This document shows, piece after piece, positions 25,052-33,692 of a stretch of 64,000 nucleotides of DNA (the stretch's first letter is position 1; each line of letters starts with the position of its first letter). The DNA comes from Conexibacter sp. DBS9H8 (GTDB lineage: Bacteria > Actinomycetota > Thermoleophilia > Solirubrobacterales > Solirubrobacteraceae). The stretch is from positions 1,612,001 to 1,676,000 of the forward strand of contig NZ_CP097128.1 in assembly GCF_023330685.1 (NCBI RefSeq), in the 5' to 3' direction. The translations under genes were made by a program, and so were the position numbers. The notes under the pieces are model-generated. The model was not told where the DNA came from and did not search any database. It saw nothing but the letters and a program-made list of their open reading frames with translations.

Positions 25052-26254
25052 ATGGGCGCTGACAACGGATCCGCCGGCAAACGCTCCTACGGCACGGGGA
25101 GCCTGAGCGTCAAGGGCGACAGCTACTACGGCAAGTGGCGCGTCGGCGACCGTCAGGTCATGCGCAAGATCGGTCCGGTCCGCGAGCGCGGGACTCGCGA
25201 CGGCCTCACCAAAAGCCAGGCCGAGGCGAAGCTCCGGAAGATGATCGCCGAGACCACCGTGGTGATCGCGCCGGATCAACGCCACGACTTCTCAGAGGTG
25301 GCCGAGCGCTACATCGACCACGTCAAGAACGTCATGGACCGCAAGCCCACGACGGTTCACGACTACCGGCTCATCGCCCAGACCCACCTGAACCCGTACT
25401 TCGGCAAGACGGACATCGACCGGATCACGCCCAACGACGTCGCCGGTTACCTCGAACGCAAGGCGCGCGACGGCTTGAAGCCAAAGACGATCTCCAACCA
25501 CGTGACGTTCGCGCACGCCGTCTTCCGATTTGCGGTCTCTCGCGGGCTGGCGACGACGAACCCTGTGGCCGCCGTCGATCGCCCCAGGCTGCCCGGGGCC
25601 AACCCGGACTTCCGATACCTGACGCTGAAGGACTTCGAGGCGCTCGTCGCGGCCGTGCCAGTTGACCTTCTGGGGCCGACAGATCGAGCGCTGTACGTGA
25701 CGGCCGCGATGAGCGGCCTGCGTCAGGGCGAGCTGGTCGCGCTGCGCTGGCGCGATGTTGATGCCGAAGCCGGCGTGATCCGGGTGCGGAGGAACTTCAC
25801 GCGCTCTCAGATGGGCACTCCTAAATCACGCCGGGGCTCTCGTGCGGTGCCACTGGCCGACCCGGTGCGTGAGGCGCTCGAGGCCCACCGGGAGGTTTCG
25901 CACTTCCTCGGACCTGACGATCTGGTCTTCGCCCATCCGGCGACAGGCCAGCCCTACGACGCCAGCCGACTCCGCAAGCGCTTCTACGACGCCATGCGCG
26001 CCGCCGACCTGGGCCACCTGGTGGGCCGCGACAACGGCATCACGTTCCACTCGCTCAGACACACCTACGGCACGCGGATGGCGGCGGCCGGCACGCCGAT
26101 GCGAACTTTGCAGGAGTGGATGGGGCATAGGAGCATTCAGACGACCGAGATCTACGCCGACTTCTCCCCGGATCAGGAGTTCGGGCGGTCGCTTACTAAC
26201 CGGGCCTTCGGGTCGGGCGCTCCGACTGCCTCAGGGCTGCCCAAAGGCTCCTGA
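25052..26254 (+). CDS. int: Tyrosine-family site-specific integrase
   Basis: This 400-residue phage-type integrase has an N-terminal arm-binding region (YGTGSLSVKGDSYYGKWRV), a SAM-like core-binding domain (DFSEVAERYIDHVKNV) and a catalytic domain with Arg in SGLRQGELVAL, Lys in GTPKSRRGSRAVPL, HxxR in FHSLRHTYGT, His in WMGHRSIQTT and Tyr in TEIYADFSP. All catalytic residues are present. It would insert the left element at the tRNA fragment near 29.62 kb, though three cargo genes separate them. Confidence 0.95.
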   Translation: MGADNGSAGKRSYGTGSLSVKGDSYYGKWRVGDRQVMRKIGPVRERGTRDGLTKSQAEAKLRKMIAETTVVIAPDQRHDFSEVAERYIDHVKNVMDRKPTTVHDYRLIAQTHLNPYFGKTDIDRITPNDVAGYLERKARDGLKPKTISNHVTFAHAVFRFAVSRGLATTNPVAAVDRPRLPGANPDFRYLTLKDFEALVAAVPVDLLGPTDRALYVTAAMSGLRQGELVALRWRDVDAEAGVIRVRRNFTRSQMGTPKSRRGSRAVPLADPVREALEAHREVSHFLGPDDLVFAHPATGQPYDASRLRKRFYDAMRAADLGHLVGRDNGITFHSLRHTYGTRMAAAGTPMRTLQEWMGHRSIQTTEIYADFSPDQEFGRSLTNRAFGSGAPTASGLPKGS

Positions 26255-26333
26255 CCACGGACAGGTGCGACACGCCTCGTCCGGCCTTTCAGCGAACATT
26301 GAGCGCTTGCCTGAACTCCTGTCCACCACCGCG

Positions 26334-27620
26334 ATGCCCCCTGGCACCCCTCTCCTGCCCAGCGGAAGCGGCGAGGCGCCAATTCGCATCCGGTACATGG
26401 GCAACAAGCATCAACTGGCCGACGACGTCAGCGGGATCGTCAGTGAGTTCCCAATCGAACGACCTTTCCTCGACATCTTTTGTGGGATGTGCTCCGTAGG
26501 CGCCGCCATTGCGCCAAGCGAGCGTGCGGTCTGGGGCAATGACGTGCAATGGGCTGCCACCACGGTCGCACGATGCCTGCTAACCACGTCATCCGATCGG
26601 CTCGAATCCGAAGCTCTCGCTAACACCCTTGTTGGGGACTACCAGCGGAATTTCGAAGCGCTTCAGGGCCGCTTCCGAGCCGCAATGGCGCGCGAGAGGC
26701 AGCTGCTCGAGAGGCCCGAGATCGAGGCGTTTGCTGCGGAGCATGCCCGGTGGCGCCACGCCGGCAATAGCCCGTCTCGCCGCCGAGAAGTTAGTGCCCT
26801 CGCCCAGCGGCCAGAGCCCCCACATCGGTTGGTTACGCTGACGTTTGCATGGGGGTATTTCGGTCTTCGCCAAGCTGCGCAAATCGACAGTATTCGCTTC
26901 GCGATTGATCGAGCCCGCGCGCGGCGCGCACTCACAGCGGACGAAGCTCGAGTAGCACTCCTCGCGCTCATGCAAGCAGCCAGCTGTGTCGCGAGCACCC
27001 CTGGTCATTTCGCTCAGTATCTGGGTGCACGTACACCATCCGGGCTCGTCCGCGTCGTCAGCCAGAGACGACGTGATGTGTGGGACCAGTTCCTTAGTGA
27101 AGCGGAGCTAATCTCGCCGCTCGGGACTCGCGAATGGCGGTCTCGGAACCAGGTCATGCGACGGGACGCGCTCCGCATCTGGCCAGAACTTAGGCGTCGT
27201 GGGTTCAGGAACGGCGTCGTCTACGCCGATCCACCGTATTCAAAGGATCACTACTCGCGGTACTACCACGTGCTGGACACGCTCGTGCGTTACGACTATC
27301 CCCAAGCGATTGGCAAGGGCCGTTATCGCCCAGACCGCTTCGTCACCCCGTTTTCGCTAATGACCAAGGTGGCATCGTCATTCGATCGTCTCGCCAGAGG
27401 CGTCGCGAGCACTGGTAGCGCTCTGATCCTGAGCTACCCATCGAATGGATTGCTCGCTCAGCACGAGGACGTAGATCTCGCCGCGCTACTCCGGCGGCAC
27501 TTCCGGACGGTGACGCTGGCAATCCAAAAGCCCAGCGTGCATTCGACCCTTGGTGCGCGTCACGGTGAGCACACGCGCGAGGTCGAAGAGCTCATCTACG
27601 TAGCCCACCCCGCGACCTAG
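26334..27620 (+). CDS. D12-class adenine-N6 DNA methyltransferase
   Basis: This 428-residue protein has IRIRYMGNKHQLADDV (motif X region), FLDIFCGMCSVGAA (S-adenosylmethionine motif I) and VYADPPYSKDHYSRYYHVL with the DPPY catalytic motif near residue 299. It is larger than Dam-type enzymes because of an insert of about 150 residues after motif I, which may form the target-recognition domain. ATG 26334 is chosen; the open frame extends upstream only as a shadow of the integrase. No restriction enzyme of an obvious family is adjacent. It is followed 10 bp later by the ParB-like gene. Confidence 0.88.
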   Translation: MPPGTPLLPSGSGEAPIRIRYMGNKHQLADDVSGIVSEFPIERPFLDIFCGMCSVGAAIAPSERAVWGNDVQWAATTVARCLLTTSSDRLESEALANTLVGDYQRNFEALQGRFRAAMARERQLLERPEIEAFAAEHARWRHAGNSPSRRREVSALAQRPEPPHRLVTLTFAWGYFGLRQAAQIDSIRFAIDRARARRALTADEARVALLALMQAASCVASTPGHFAQYLGARTPSGLVRVVSQRRRDVWDQFLSEAELISPLGTREWRSRNQVMRRDALRIWPELRRRGFRNGVVYADPPYSKDHYSRYYHVLDTLVRYDYPQAIGKGRYRPDRFVTPFSLMTKVASSFDRLARGVASTGSALILSYPSNGLLAQHEDVDLAALLRRHFRTVTLAIQKPSVHSTLGARHGEHTREVEELIYVAHPAT

Positions 27621-27630
27621 GCGAAGAAGG

Positions 27631-28572
27631 ATGGCTGAAGGCATAACACTCGTCGATCCGGCGCAGCTGGACCGAAACCCCGAGAACCCTCGCCTCATTT
27701 TCCGGCTTGAGGATCTGGCCCTGCTCCAGGACAGCATCAAGCACCAGGGAATCCTTGTGCCGCTAACTGTTTATCGGGATGGCAAGCGCTACGTCCTGTT
27801 GGACGGCGAGCGCCGCTGGCGGTGCTCGATCAAGCTTGGCCTCGCTCAGGTTCCGGTCATCGTGCAGCCGAAGCCGGACCGTCTTCAAAACATCATGATG
27901 ATGTTCGCGATCCACAATCAGCGCCGAGACTGGGATCCGCTGCCGACGGCCTACAAGCTGCGGGACCTTGAGGAGGAGTTCGAGGCTGACAACGGGCGGG
28001 CACCGACGGAGGTCGAACTAGCGGAGATAGCGAGCATTAGCCGCGGTGAGGTCAGGCGGCTCAAGAACATCCTCGGGCTTCCCGACGAATACCACAAAGA
28101 TCTCATGCAAGAGCTTGAGAAGCCTCGAGCAGAGCAAGCGCTGACCGTCGACCACGTGCTCGAGGCGACACGTGGGGCTCAGGCCCTACGGAAGCGCGAT
28201 GTGATCAATGAGGGCGAGGAGGAGCAGCTTCGTCGTGCCCTGGTCGACAAGTTCAAATCGCGCGTCCTGACCAGCACCGTGGAGCCTCGTCAACTGGCAC
28301 GCGTTGCGCGTGCAGTAGAGCGAGATGAGGTGCCGAGGTCGGTGGCTCGGAAAGTGACGCTCCGACTCATTAAGGAGCCCAAGTACTCGGTACAGGATGC
28401 CTTTGCTGGCTCTGTCGCTGCGGTTGACTACTCGCACGGATCAGAGCAGCTCGCATCACGGTTAGCAAATCGGCTCGAGGAGCAGCTTGACCAAGAGTTC
28501 GGTGCGACTGACGCGTTGACCGAGACGCTCAAGCGCCTTCGCACGCTGATTGACGATCTGCTGGAGCAGTGA
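27631..28572 (+). CDS. ParB-like protein (ParB/Spo0J N-terminal domain)
   Basis: This 313-residue protein opens with a ParB domain: LDRNPENPRLIF, IKHQGILVPLTVY and the CTP-binding box GERRWR at residues 59-64. A central HTH follows (PTEVELAEIASISRGEVRRL), then a long helical C-terminus with coiled-coil character (LASRLANRLEEQLDQEFG). ParA is absent, so a role in partition is doubtful. Its place between a DNA methyltransferase and a HEPN-like protein suggests DNA sensing or regulation. It stops 1 bp before the next start. Confidence 0.85.
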   Translation: MAEGITLVDPAQLDRNPENPRLIFRLEDLALLQDSIKHQGILVPLTVYRDGKRYVLLDGERRWRCSIKLGLAQVPVIVQPKPDRLQNIMMMFAIHNQRRDWDPLPTAYKLRDLEEEFEADNGRAPTEVELAEIASISRGEVRRLKNILGLPDEYHKDLMQELEKPRAEQALTVDHVLEATRGAQALRKRDVINEGEEEQLRRALVDKFKSRVLTSTVEPRQLARVARAVERDEVPRSVARKVTLRLIKEPKYSVQDAFAGSVAAVDYSHGSEQLASRLANRLEEQLDQEFGATDALTETLKRLRTLIDDLLEQ

Positions 28573-28573
28573 G

Positions 28574-29401
28574 TTGGCGAAGTGGGAGTTCCTTACGGTC
28601 GCCGAGGAACTACTCGGACCGGCTACTGCGGTGGCAGAGTTCTATGACGGTCTCGGCTATGCAGTGGTTCCAGAGCCGCGCGAACTTGGGTATCCGTTCG
28701 CGCCGAGCCTCCGTTGCAAACGGCAGTCCACAACGTGCTTCATCGAGGTGAGTGCGGATGCCGCGCTTGACCGCCTCAGCGAGTGGGTCTCGTTCGGACG
28801 GTCGGCGAAGGCCGACACCCGTGTGTTGCTGGTGCTGCCGGACAACGTCAGCCTGAGTGGCAAGAGCCAAACGGCGCTGAAGGCACTGGGTGTCGGTCTT
28901 CTCGTGGTGTCCGCCGGCGCGGTGACCGAGGTGATGCCGCCTCAAGATCTCGCGGTGAATGTCGAATTGCCCGACCTCGCAAAGGATCCGAAGCGTCTGC
29001 GTACGGTCCTCGGTCCGGTGTACGAGCACTTTGAACGCAACCAGTGGCGCGAAGGGTTCGAGGAAGCGTGTGTCGCGCTCGAGTCGTGTGCGCGGACCTA
29101 CTTGTGGAAGGCGGTCGGCTCTGGGCGGACTCATGTTCTGACTGAGACGGGCAAGGTCAAGAAGCTCACAAAACCCAAGGTCGACAAGATGACGATGGGC
29201 GCGTTGGCCATCGATTTCACCAACATGCAGAACCAGAACCACTCTGACAGCGTCATTGCCGCCACTCTCAAGCAGCTGAATAAGGACCGGATCCGGGTCG
29301 CGCACAAGAAGCGCTCGGCAGCAGCCGAGCGAGCCCTCCGCGCGAATGTCGGTAGCCAGATGTGGCGTATCGTCGGGGCCCTACGGGAGATCTATAAGTA
29401 G
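28574..29401 (+). CDS. Unknown protein with a C-terminal HEPN-like R-x4-H motif
   Basis: TTG 28574 lies 1 bp after the ParB-like stop with GGAG just upstream; ATG 28550 would overlap. The 275-residue product has an N-terminal alpha/beta part (CFIEVSADAALDRL, DTRVLLVLPDNVSL, LGVGLLVVSAGAVTEV) that could be a nuclease-like or sensor fold. The helical C-terminal domain (REGFEEACVALESCARTYLW) ends in RIRVAHKKR. The spacing Arg239-x4-His244 matches the Rx4-6H signature of HEPN ribonucleases. I do not recognise the family; HEPN is an inference from the motif and helices. Confidence 0.6.
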   Translation: MAKWEFLTVAEELLGPATAVAEFYDGLGYAVVPEPRELGYPFAPSLRCKRQSTTCFIEVSADAALDRLSEWVSFGRSAKADTRVLLVLPDNVSLSGKSQTALKALGVGLLVVSAGAVTEVMPPQDLAVNVELPDLAKDPKRLRTVLGPVYEHFERNQWREGFEEACVALESCARTYLWKAVGSGRTHVLTETGKVKKLTKPKVDKMTMGALAIDFTNMQNQNHSDSVIAATLKQLNKDRIRVAHKKRSAAAERALRANVGSQMWRIVGALREIYK

Positions 29402-29502
29402 CGTTGGCCCGTCCCGGCGGCGGGCAACCCATCGTGGCTGCGGCGCCTGAGGCGTGGTCCACTGACCACTGGGCAGGAAGCGGATGTAACCACGGGTAGC
29501 GT

Positions 29503-29523
29503 CTACCAATCCTTCTACCAATC
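29503..29523. repeat. CTACCAATC direct repeat (2 copies, 12-bp period)
   Basis: CTACCAATC occurs at 29503-29511 and 29515-29523, about 95 bp inside the putative attachment core. Short direct repeats at this place could be integrase arm sites. Confidence 0.4.
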
Positions 29524-29615
29524 TGAGCAAAACCCAGCCGAACTCAGAGCTCTGAAAGCCCGCAAATACGGTCGTTCCGACTCCAGGAAACCCCTGCAAA
29601 ACGACACCGGCCGAA

Positions 29616-29657
29616 CTCATAACCCGAAGGTCGCAGGTTCGAATCCTGCCCCCGCTA
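29616..29657 (+). other. 3' fragment of tRNA-Met: probable attachment site (att)
   Basis: CTCATAA (anticodon loop, anticodon CAT at 29618-29620) is followed by a variable region, a T-arm GCAGG-TTCGAAT-CCTGC (29633-29649), the acceptor strand CCCCGCT and a discriminator A at 29657. The 5' half does not match: no AGCGGGG acceptor strand or D-arm lies upstream. A bare tRNA 3' half near a tyrosine integrase is the usual signature of an element end. The full tRNA should lie at the other end or at the empty site. Confidence 0.75.
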
Positions 29658-29661
29658 CTCG

Positions 29662-29687
29662 AAAAGGCCCGGAAATCCGGGCCTTTT
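29662..29687 (+). terminator. Rho-independent terminator after the tRNA fragment
   Basis: AAAAGGCCCGG and CCGGGCCTTTT form a perfect stem with a 4-nt loop, ending in a T-run. It is probably the original terminator of the tRNA gene and would also stop the cargo transcript. Confidence 0.8.
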
Positions 29688-29689
29688 CT

Positions 29690-30061
29690 GTTTCCTGAGG
29701 GCCTTTATCGACTGATCGACTTAAGATGGGTACCACTCGTGGGTACCAAACTCGGCCCAAAATGTCGCGCCGGCCGCGTAGGTCGCCTTGCGCGCCTTCG
29801 GGTCCGAGTCGCCCGCGGTTCATCAGTCGCCGTTCGCTGCCCGTGAGGAATAAGGAGCCCGTGGTCGCCGGCCCTTGCGCCAAGACCGGCCCGTGAGCGA
29901 GCCGCTGGCAGACGCCCCAGGCCCAAGGTTGGCGTGACCCTGAAGGGCGAGCTCGTGACGCAACGCCCGGGGTGCCCGCGACGCGCGACTGCACGAACTC
30001 GCACGACCGGGGCTGGCGGCGAACGTGCGTGCGATCATTCGCCGCAACGACGTCCGTATCG
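29690..30061. other. No gene recognised
   Basis: This stretch just outside the attachment site has several short overlapping frames but no recognisable domain, RNA or repeat. GGGTACC-type repeats occur near 29730-29750. It may be remnant chromosomal or mobile DNA. Confidence 0.4.
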
Positions 30062-30307
30062 GTGCTTGACAGGGAGATCTTCAGCGAAGCCGAGGCGGCT
30101 CGGATCTTGCGGGTACCCCGGGGAACGCTGAGCTACTGGCTGGACGGCCGCAGCTCACCCGGTCGCGCGTACCCCCCGATCATCCGAACCGACCCGGTCG
30201 ACCGCCACGTCGTCACCTGGGCGGAATTCGTCGAAGCTGGCTTGCTCTGCGGCTACCGACGCGACCTGAAGGTCGAGTTGAACGGCGGAAGCACCGGCAA
30301 CGAGTAA
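30062..30307 (+). pseudogene. DUF433/VapB45-like HTH protein, N-terminal part only
   Basis: GTG 30062 starts VLDREIFSEAEAARILRVPR, then GTLSYWLDG and HVVTWAEFVEAGLLCGYRRD. This is the N-terminal HTH part of antitoxin-like proteins that usually continue with a DUF433 domain. Here the frame ends after 81 codons in LNGGSTGNE, so the C-terminal domain is missing. A toxin partner is not seen. Confidence 0.55.
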
Positions 30308-30463
30308 GCGCCGCACCGGCGTTCGGAGCGCATTCGCGACGATCGAGATGTCGCCAAAGCAGCCGCATGGTGGAGAGACCTCACGGATGAATGCGATCGC
30401 GGAAAGCGGATCACGAGCGCCCGGCAGCAGGCGAAGCGCCGCAGGCTAAGCGATACTGGCCAC

Positions 30464-31387
30464 ATGTTGACGCTCCCAACGGCGCCGACCGACCCCGTCG
30501 CGCCCGGCTCGAAAGCCAGGAAGCCGAAGAGTCCTGCCACCGAGGTTGGATCTAGTAACTGGCGCTCGGTGGTACTTCAGCAAGCTCAGCGCCTGACGGG
30601 CGAGCTTGATGTCATGCCGCAGAACGCGATCGAGCAGCCGCCGCCCGCGCTTGTGAATCAGGCGCGCGCCCGCATCGCCGCTGCGCACGCCATCGCCGAG
30701 GACTCGTCGTGGTCCTGGGTGACACTCCGCAATTGGTGGACAGGCAGCGCCGTCGAGACTGCGTGGGATCACCTGCAGTCTGGTCGGGAAATCATGCTGC
30801 GGTTCGCGCCATCTGGGAACGTGCGGGCGCAGCTTCCCAGCCTGCTGAGGCGTGTGGTCGCGATATCGTCAGATCCTGCGCACGACCCGCAGGTCGACGC
30901 GATGAAAGCGATCCTCGCCAGTACGGGCGACCTCTCAGCCGATCAACGCAGCACGATCACCGCTGTGCATGAGCATGTCCGCTTTGCCGAGGACGATCAC
31001 AGCGAGGCCCGCGGCTTTCGGAACAATCTCTTCCTGTGGACCCTCGGCTTGGCGATCGGGGCCGGCGTGCTGGCGCTGATCGCGCAACATGGTGGCCGCT
31101 ACCTCGTCATCGGCGCGGTGGCAGGCATGCTCACAACTGCGCTCGCGTGGCGAAGCCTCACGCACCTGACCGGACCGTTCTCCGTGAACACTGCCCAGGC
31201 GCTGCTCAAGATCGCGGCTGGCGCTGCATCGGCGCTCCTCGGCGTTCTGCTCGTCCGCTCGGGGATCATAAGCGGGCTGACCGTGAACTCTTCCAGCGCG
31301 GACGGCTACGCACTCGTGTTCGGCCTTTCGCAGCAAGCGCTGACCCAAGTCGTCGACAACGCAGCGAAAAAGCTTGGTGGTGCGTAG
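30464..31387 (+). CDS. Unknown membrane protein
   Basis: This 307-residue protein has a soluble helical N-terminal half and about three or four membrane segments in the second half (LFLWTLGLAIGAGVLALIAQ, LVIGAVAGMLTTALAW, AAGAASALLGVLLVRSGII). It ends with YALVFGLSQQALTQVVDNAA. A soluble helical part followed by a small membrane bundle occurs in membrane effectors of bacterial conflict systems, but no partner is present here and I do not recognise the family. Confidence 0.65.
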   Translation: MLTLPTAPTDPVAPGSKARKPKSPATEVGSSNWRSVVLQQAQRLTGELDVMPQNAIEQPPPALVNQARARIAAAHAIAEDSSWSWVTLRNWWTGSAVETAWDHLQSGREIMLRFAPSGNVRAQLPSLLRRVVAISSDPAHDPQVDAMKAILASTGDLSADQRSTITAVHEHVRFAEDDHSEARGFRNNLFLWTLGLAIGAGVLALIAQHGGRYLVIGAVAGMLTTALAWRSLTHLTGPFSVNTAQALLKIAAGAASALLGVLLVRSGIISGLTVNSSSADGYALVFGLSQQALTQVVDNAAKKLGGA

Positions 31388-31767
31388 GGGCGACTTCATC
31401 GGTGCGACCGTCCCGAGCCCGCACTGACCGTCGCTTGTGAGTCTCCTGTTCCTCGGCCGGCTTGGCGCGCCTCGCGTCGTCGCCAATGCGATCGACGGGT
31501 CGACGGAGGCCTCCACGCAAACGCGATCACCACCGCCAGCGCCGCTGAGAACTGCTTCGTTCCAGGAGGGATACGCCTCCGGCTAGGAGCGTGGTGTTTT
31601 TTGGCTGAGGAAGGGGACGCAGCCGGTCGCTGGTGACCGGCTGCGGGCGCTTGATCTGAGGTTGTGTCGGGTCGGGCTGCGTCGGATGTTGTCTCTGACG
31701 GTGACCGGCCGCTGGCGCGGCCTTTGGCTGCGCGAGGACGTCCGAGTCTCAACTCATACTTGAGGGT

Positions 31768-33372
31768 ATGAGTCTTGGTTTGACGCCCCGCCAGCCGGAC
31801 ATGTTTCAGACGACGACGAGCTTTTGCGAGAGCCGCGTTTCGGCCGGTTCGATCTATGGCTTGTTGCACCGTGAGTGCTTTGAGCTGTTCCCGGACGAGA
31901 TGTTCAAGGATCTGTTCAGGGACGTCGGCCGCAGGTCGGTGCCTCCGATGATCGTCGCGGTCGTGATGGTGCTGCAGCGTTTGGAGGGCTGCTCTGATCG
32001 GGAGGCGGTCGATCGGTTCGCTTATGACCTGCGGTGGAAGTACGCGGCTGGCGGCCTGGATTTCGACTACCCGGGGTTTGTGCACACGGTGCTGGTCGAT
32101 ATGCGCGCCCGGCTTGCCGCGTCTGAGGATCCGGACCGGATCTTCAAGGTCACGCTTCAGGCGGCCCGGGAGGCTGGGCTGGTTGGTCGCAAGCGGGTGC
32201 TTGACTCGACCGCTTTGTTTGATGCGGTCGCGACGATGGACACGGTCACGCTGATCCGTTCGGCGATCCGCGGGGTGTTGAAGGCCGCCGATCGCGAGAC
32301 CGAGCAGCAGATCCGAGGGGTGCTGAGACGTGATGACGACTACCTCCAGGCCGGGAAGCCGGCGTGTGACTGGGAAGACCACGCAGCCCGGGAGCAGCTC
32401 GTCGATGCGCTCGCCAGGGACGCCCGGGCGGTGCTTGCCCTGCTCGACGGGCTGAAGCTGGAAGAGCCGCTTGAGCAGGCCGGACAGCTGCTCACGACCG
32501 TGGCCGGCCAAGACCTCGAAACTGGTCAGGACGGACGGTTCCGGATTGCCCGGAAGGTCGCGAAGGACCGGATCATCTCAACCGTTGATCCGGACGCCCG
32601 GCACGGACACAAGACCGCCGCCCGTTCCTTCGACGGCTACAAAGGGCATGTCGCGATCGATCCGGACTCAGAGGTGATCGTCTCCACGCACGTCACCGCT
32701 GGGAACGTCGGGGATGCCGCCGCGGCCGACGCGCTCCTCGCTCAAGACCTACCCGCCGAGACCGCCGAGACCGCCGAGACCGCCGAGACCGCCGAGACGA
32801 GTGTCGTGGAGCCGCTTCGGGTCTACGGAGATAGCGCTTATGGCACCGGTGAGCTGCTCAAGACGCTGCAGGCCGCCGGCGTCGAGACGTTTTGCAAGAC
32901 CCAGCCGCCACGCGCCCCCGGCGGCCGGTTCCCGAAGACCGAGTTTCGGATCGATCTGGACGACGGGACGGTGACCTGCCCCGCTGATCACACCGTTGGT
33001 TTGCGGCCGTTGAAGACAGGTCAGGTCGCCAGGTTCGGGAAGCTCTGCGCCGGCTGCCCGCTCAAGACGGCGTGCACCGCGAGCCGGAATGGACGCAGCA
33101 TCCACCTCGGCCATCACGAACGGCAACTGCAGGCCGCGCGCGCCCAACAGACCGACCCGGACTGGAAGGCCGGCTACACCAGCACCCGCCCGAAGGTCGA
33201 ACGGAAAATCGGGCATCTGATGCGCCGCAAACACGGCGGCCGGCAAGCCCGAGTCCGAGGCAAAACGAAGACCGCCGCCGACTTCTCACTTCTCGCCGCC
33301 GCGGTCAACCTCGCGCGCCTCGGCGTCCTCGGACTTGACCGCCAGCCAAGCGGATGGGTGACAGCCACCTGA
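31768..33372 (+). CDS. IS1182-family transposase
   Basis: This 534-residue DDE transposase has the N-terminal DUF772 block (RRSVPPMIVAVVMVLQRLEG), Asp in RKRVLDSTALFDAVAT, Asp in LRVYGDSAYGTGELL, a Cys-rich zinc block (CAGCPLKTACTASRNG) and the Glu region in STRPKVERKIGHLMRRKHGG. It appears intact. A Thr-Ala-Glu run in the middle is encoded by a 9-bp tandem repeat. Confidence 0.93.
   Translation: MSLGLTPRQPDMFQTTTSFCESRVSAGSIYGLLHRECFELFPDEMFKDLFRDVGRRSVPPMIVAVVMVLQRLEGCSDREAVDRFAYDLRWKYAAGGLDFDYPGFVHTVLVDMRARLAASEDPDRIFKVTLQAAREAGLVGRKRVLDSTALFDAVATMDTVTLIRSAIRGVLKAADRETEQQIRGVLRRDDDYLQAGKPACDWEDHAAREQLVDALARDARAVLALLDGLKLEEPLEQAGQLLTTVAGQDLETGQDGRFRIARKVAKDRIISTVDPDARHGHKTAARSFDGYKGHVAIDPDSEVIVSTHVTAGNVGDAAAADALLAQDLPAETAETAETAETAETSVVEPLRVYGDSAYGTGELLKTLQAAGVETFCKTQPPRAPGGRFPKTEFRIDLDDGTVTCPADHTVGLRPLKTGQVARFGKLCAGCPLKTACTASRNGRSIHLGHHERQLQAARAQQTDPDWKAGYTSTRPKVERKIGHLMRRKHGGRQARVRGKTKTAADFSLLAAAVNLARLGVLGLDRQPSGWVTAT
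32755..32798 (+). repeat. GCCGAGACC tandem repeat (about 5 copies) in the transposase
   Basis: Nearly five copies of the 9-bp unit encode (A-E-T)n between the second and third catalytic regions. The unit keeps the reading frame, so copy-number changes would only alter linker length. Confidence 0.85.
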
Positions 33373-33692
33373 ACCCGCGCAACCGACCGAAAACGCTGAA
33401 ACGGCCTGCTCAGCGACCACCAAGCCGGGTCCTGACGGACCCGATCGCCCCACCGGCGCAGCCAAAGGCCGCGCCAGCGGCCGGTCTTCGTCGGAGAGAA
33501 ACTCCGTGAGAGCGTCAGCTCTCACCCCTTCCCAAGCCCGTTCTACACCAGCCTCCTAGGCCGCATCGGCCCCCGCTCTTTGGCGTCGGACGCGGGCGTC
33601 GAGCGGGCTTGGCCGGGTGCATGCAAGATTTCGGCCCTCCTTATGGGAAGCGCCCTTGGAATGCCGAACTGTGCACTAGAGTGTGCATCGCG

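Larger units (their letters stand above)
31695..33494 (+). mobile_element. IS1182-family insertion sequence with perfect 31-bp inverted repeat
   Basis: A perfect 31-bp inverted repeat lies at 31703-31733 and 33456-33486 (outer end GACCGGCCGCTGGCGCGG read inward). It encloses one intact transposase. Weak matches extend a few bases outward, so the exact ends are uncertain by up to about 8 bp. The 307 bp before it (31388-31694) hold no recognisable gene. Confidence 0.85.

Noticed and set aside
27631..28572. Chromosome or plasmid partition parB
   Set aside because: No parA neighbour and no parS-like palindromes were seen; the context is mobile-element cargo.
29584..29657. Complete tRNA-Met gene
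   Set aside because: The acceptor 5' strand, D-arm and anticodon-stem 5' strand do not match; only the 3' half is tRNA-like.
32755..32798. Short tandem repeats considered as a CRISPR array
   Set aside because: The 9-bp units have no spacers and are in frame within a transposase. No CRISPR-like repeat-spacer pattern was seen anywhere.
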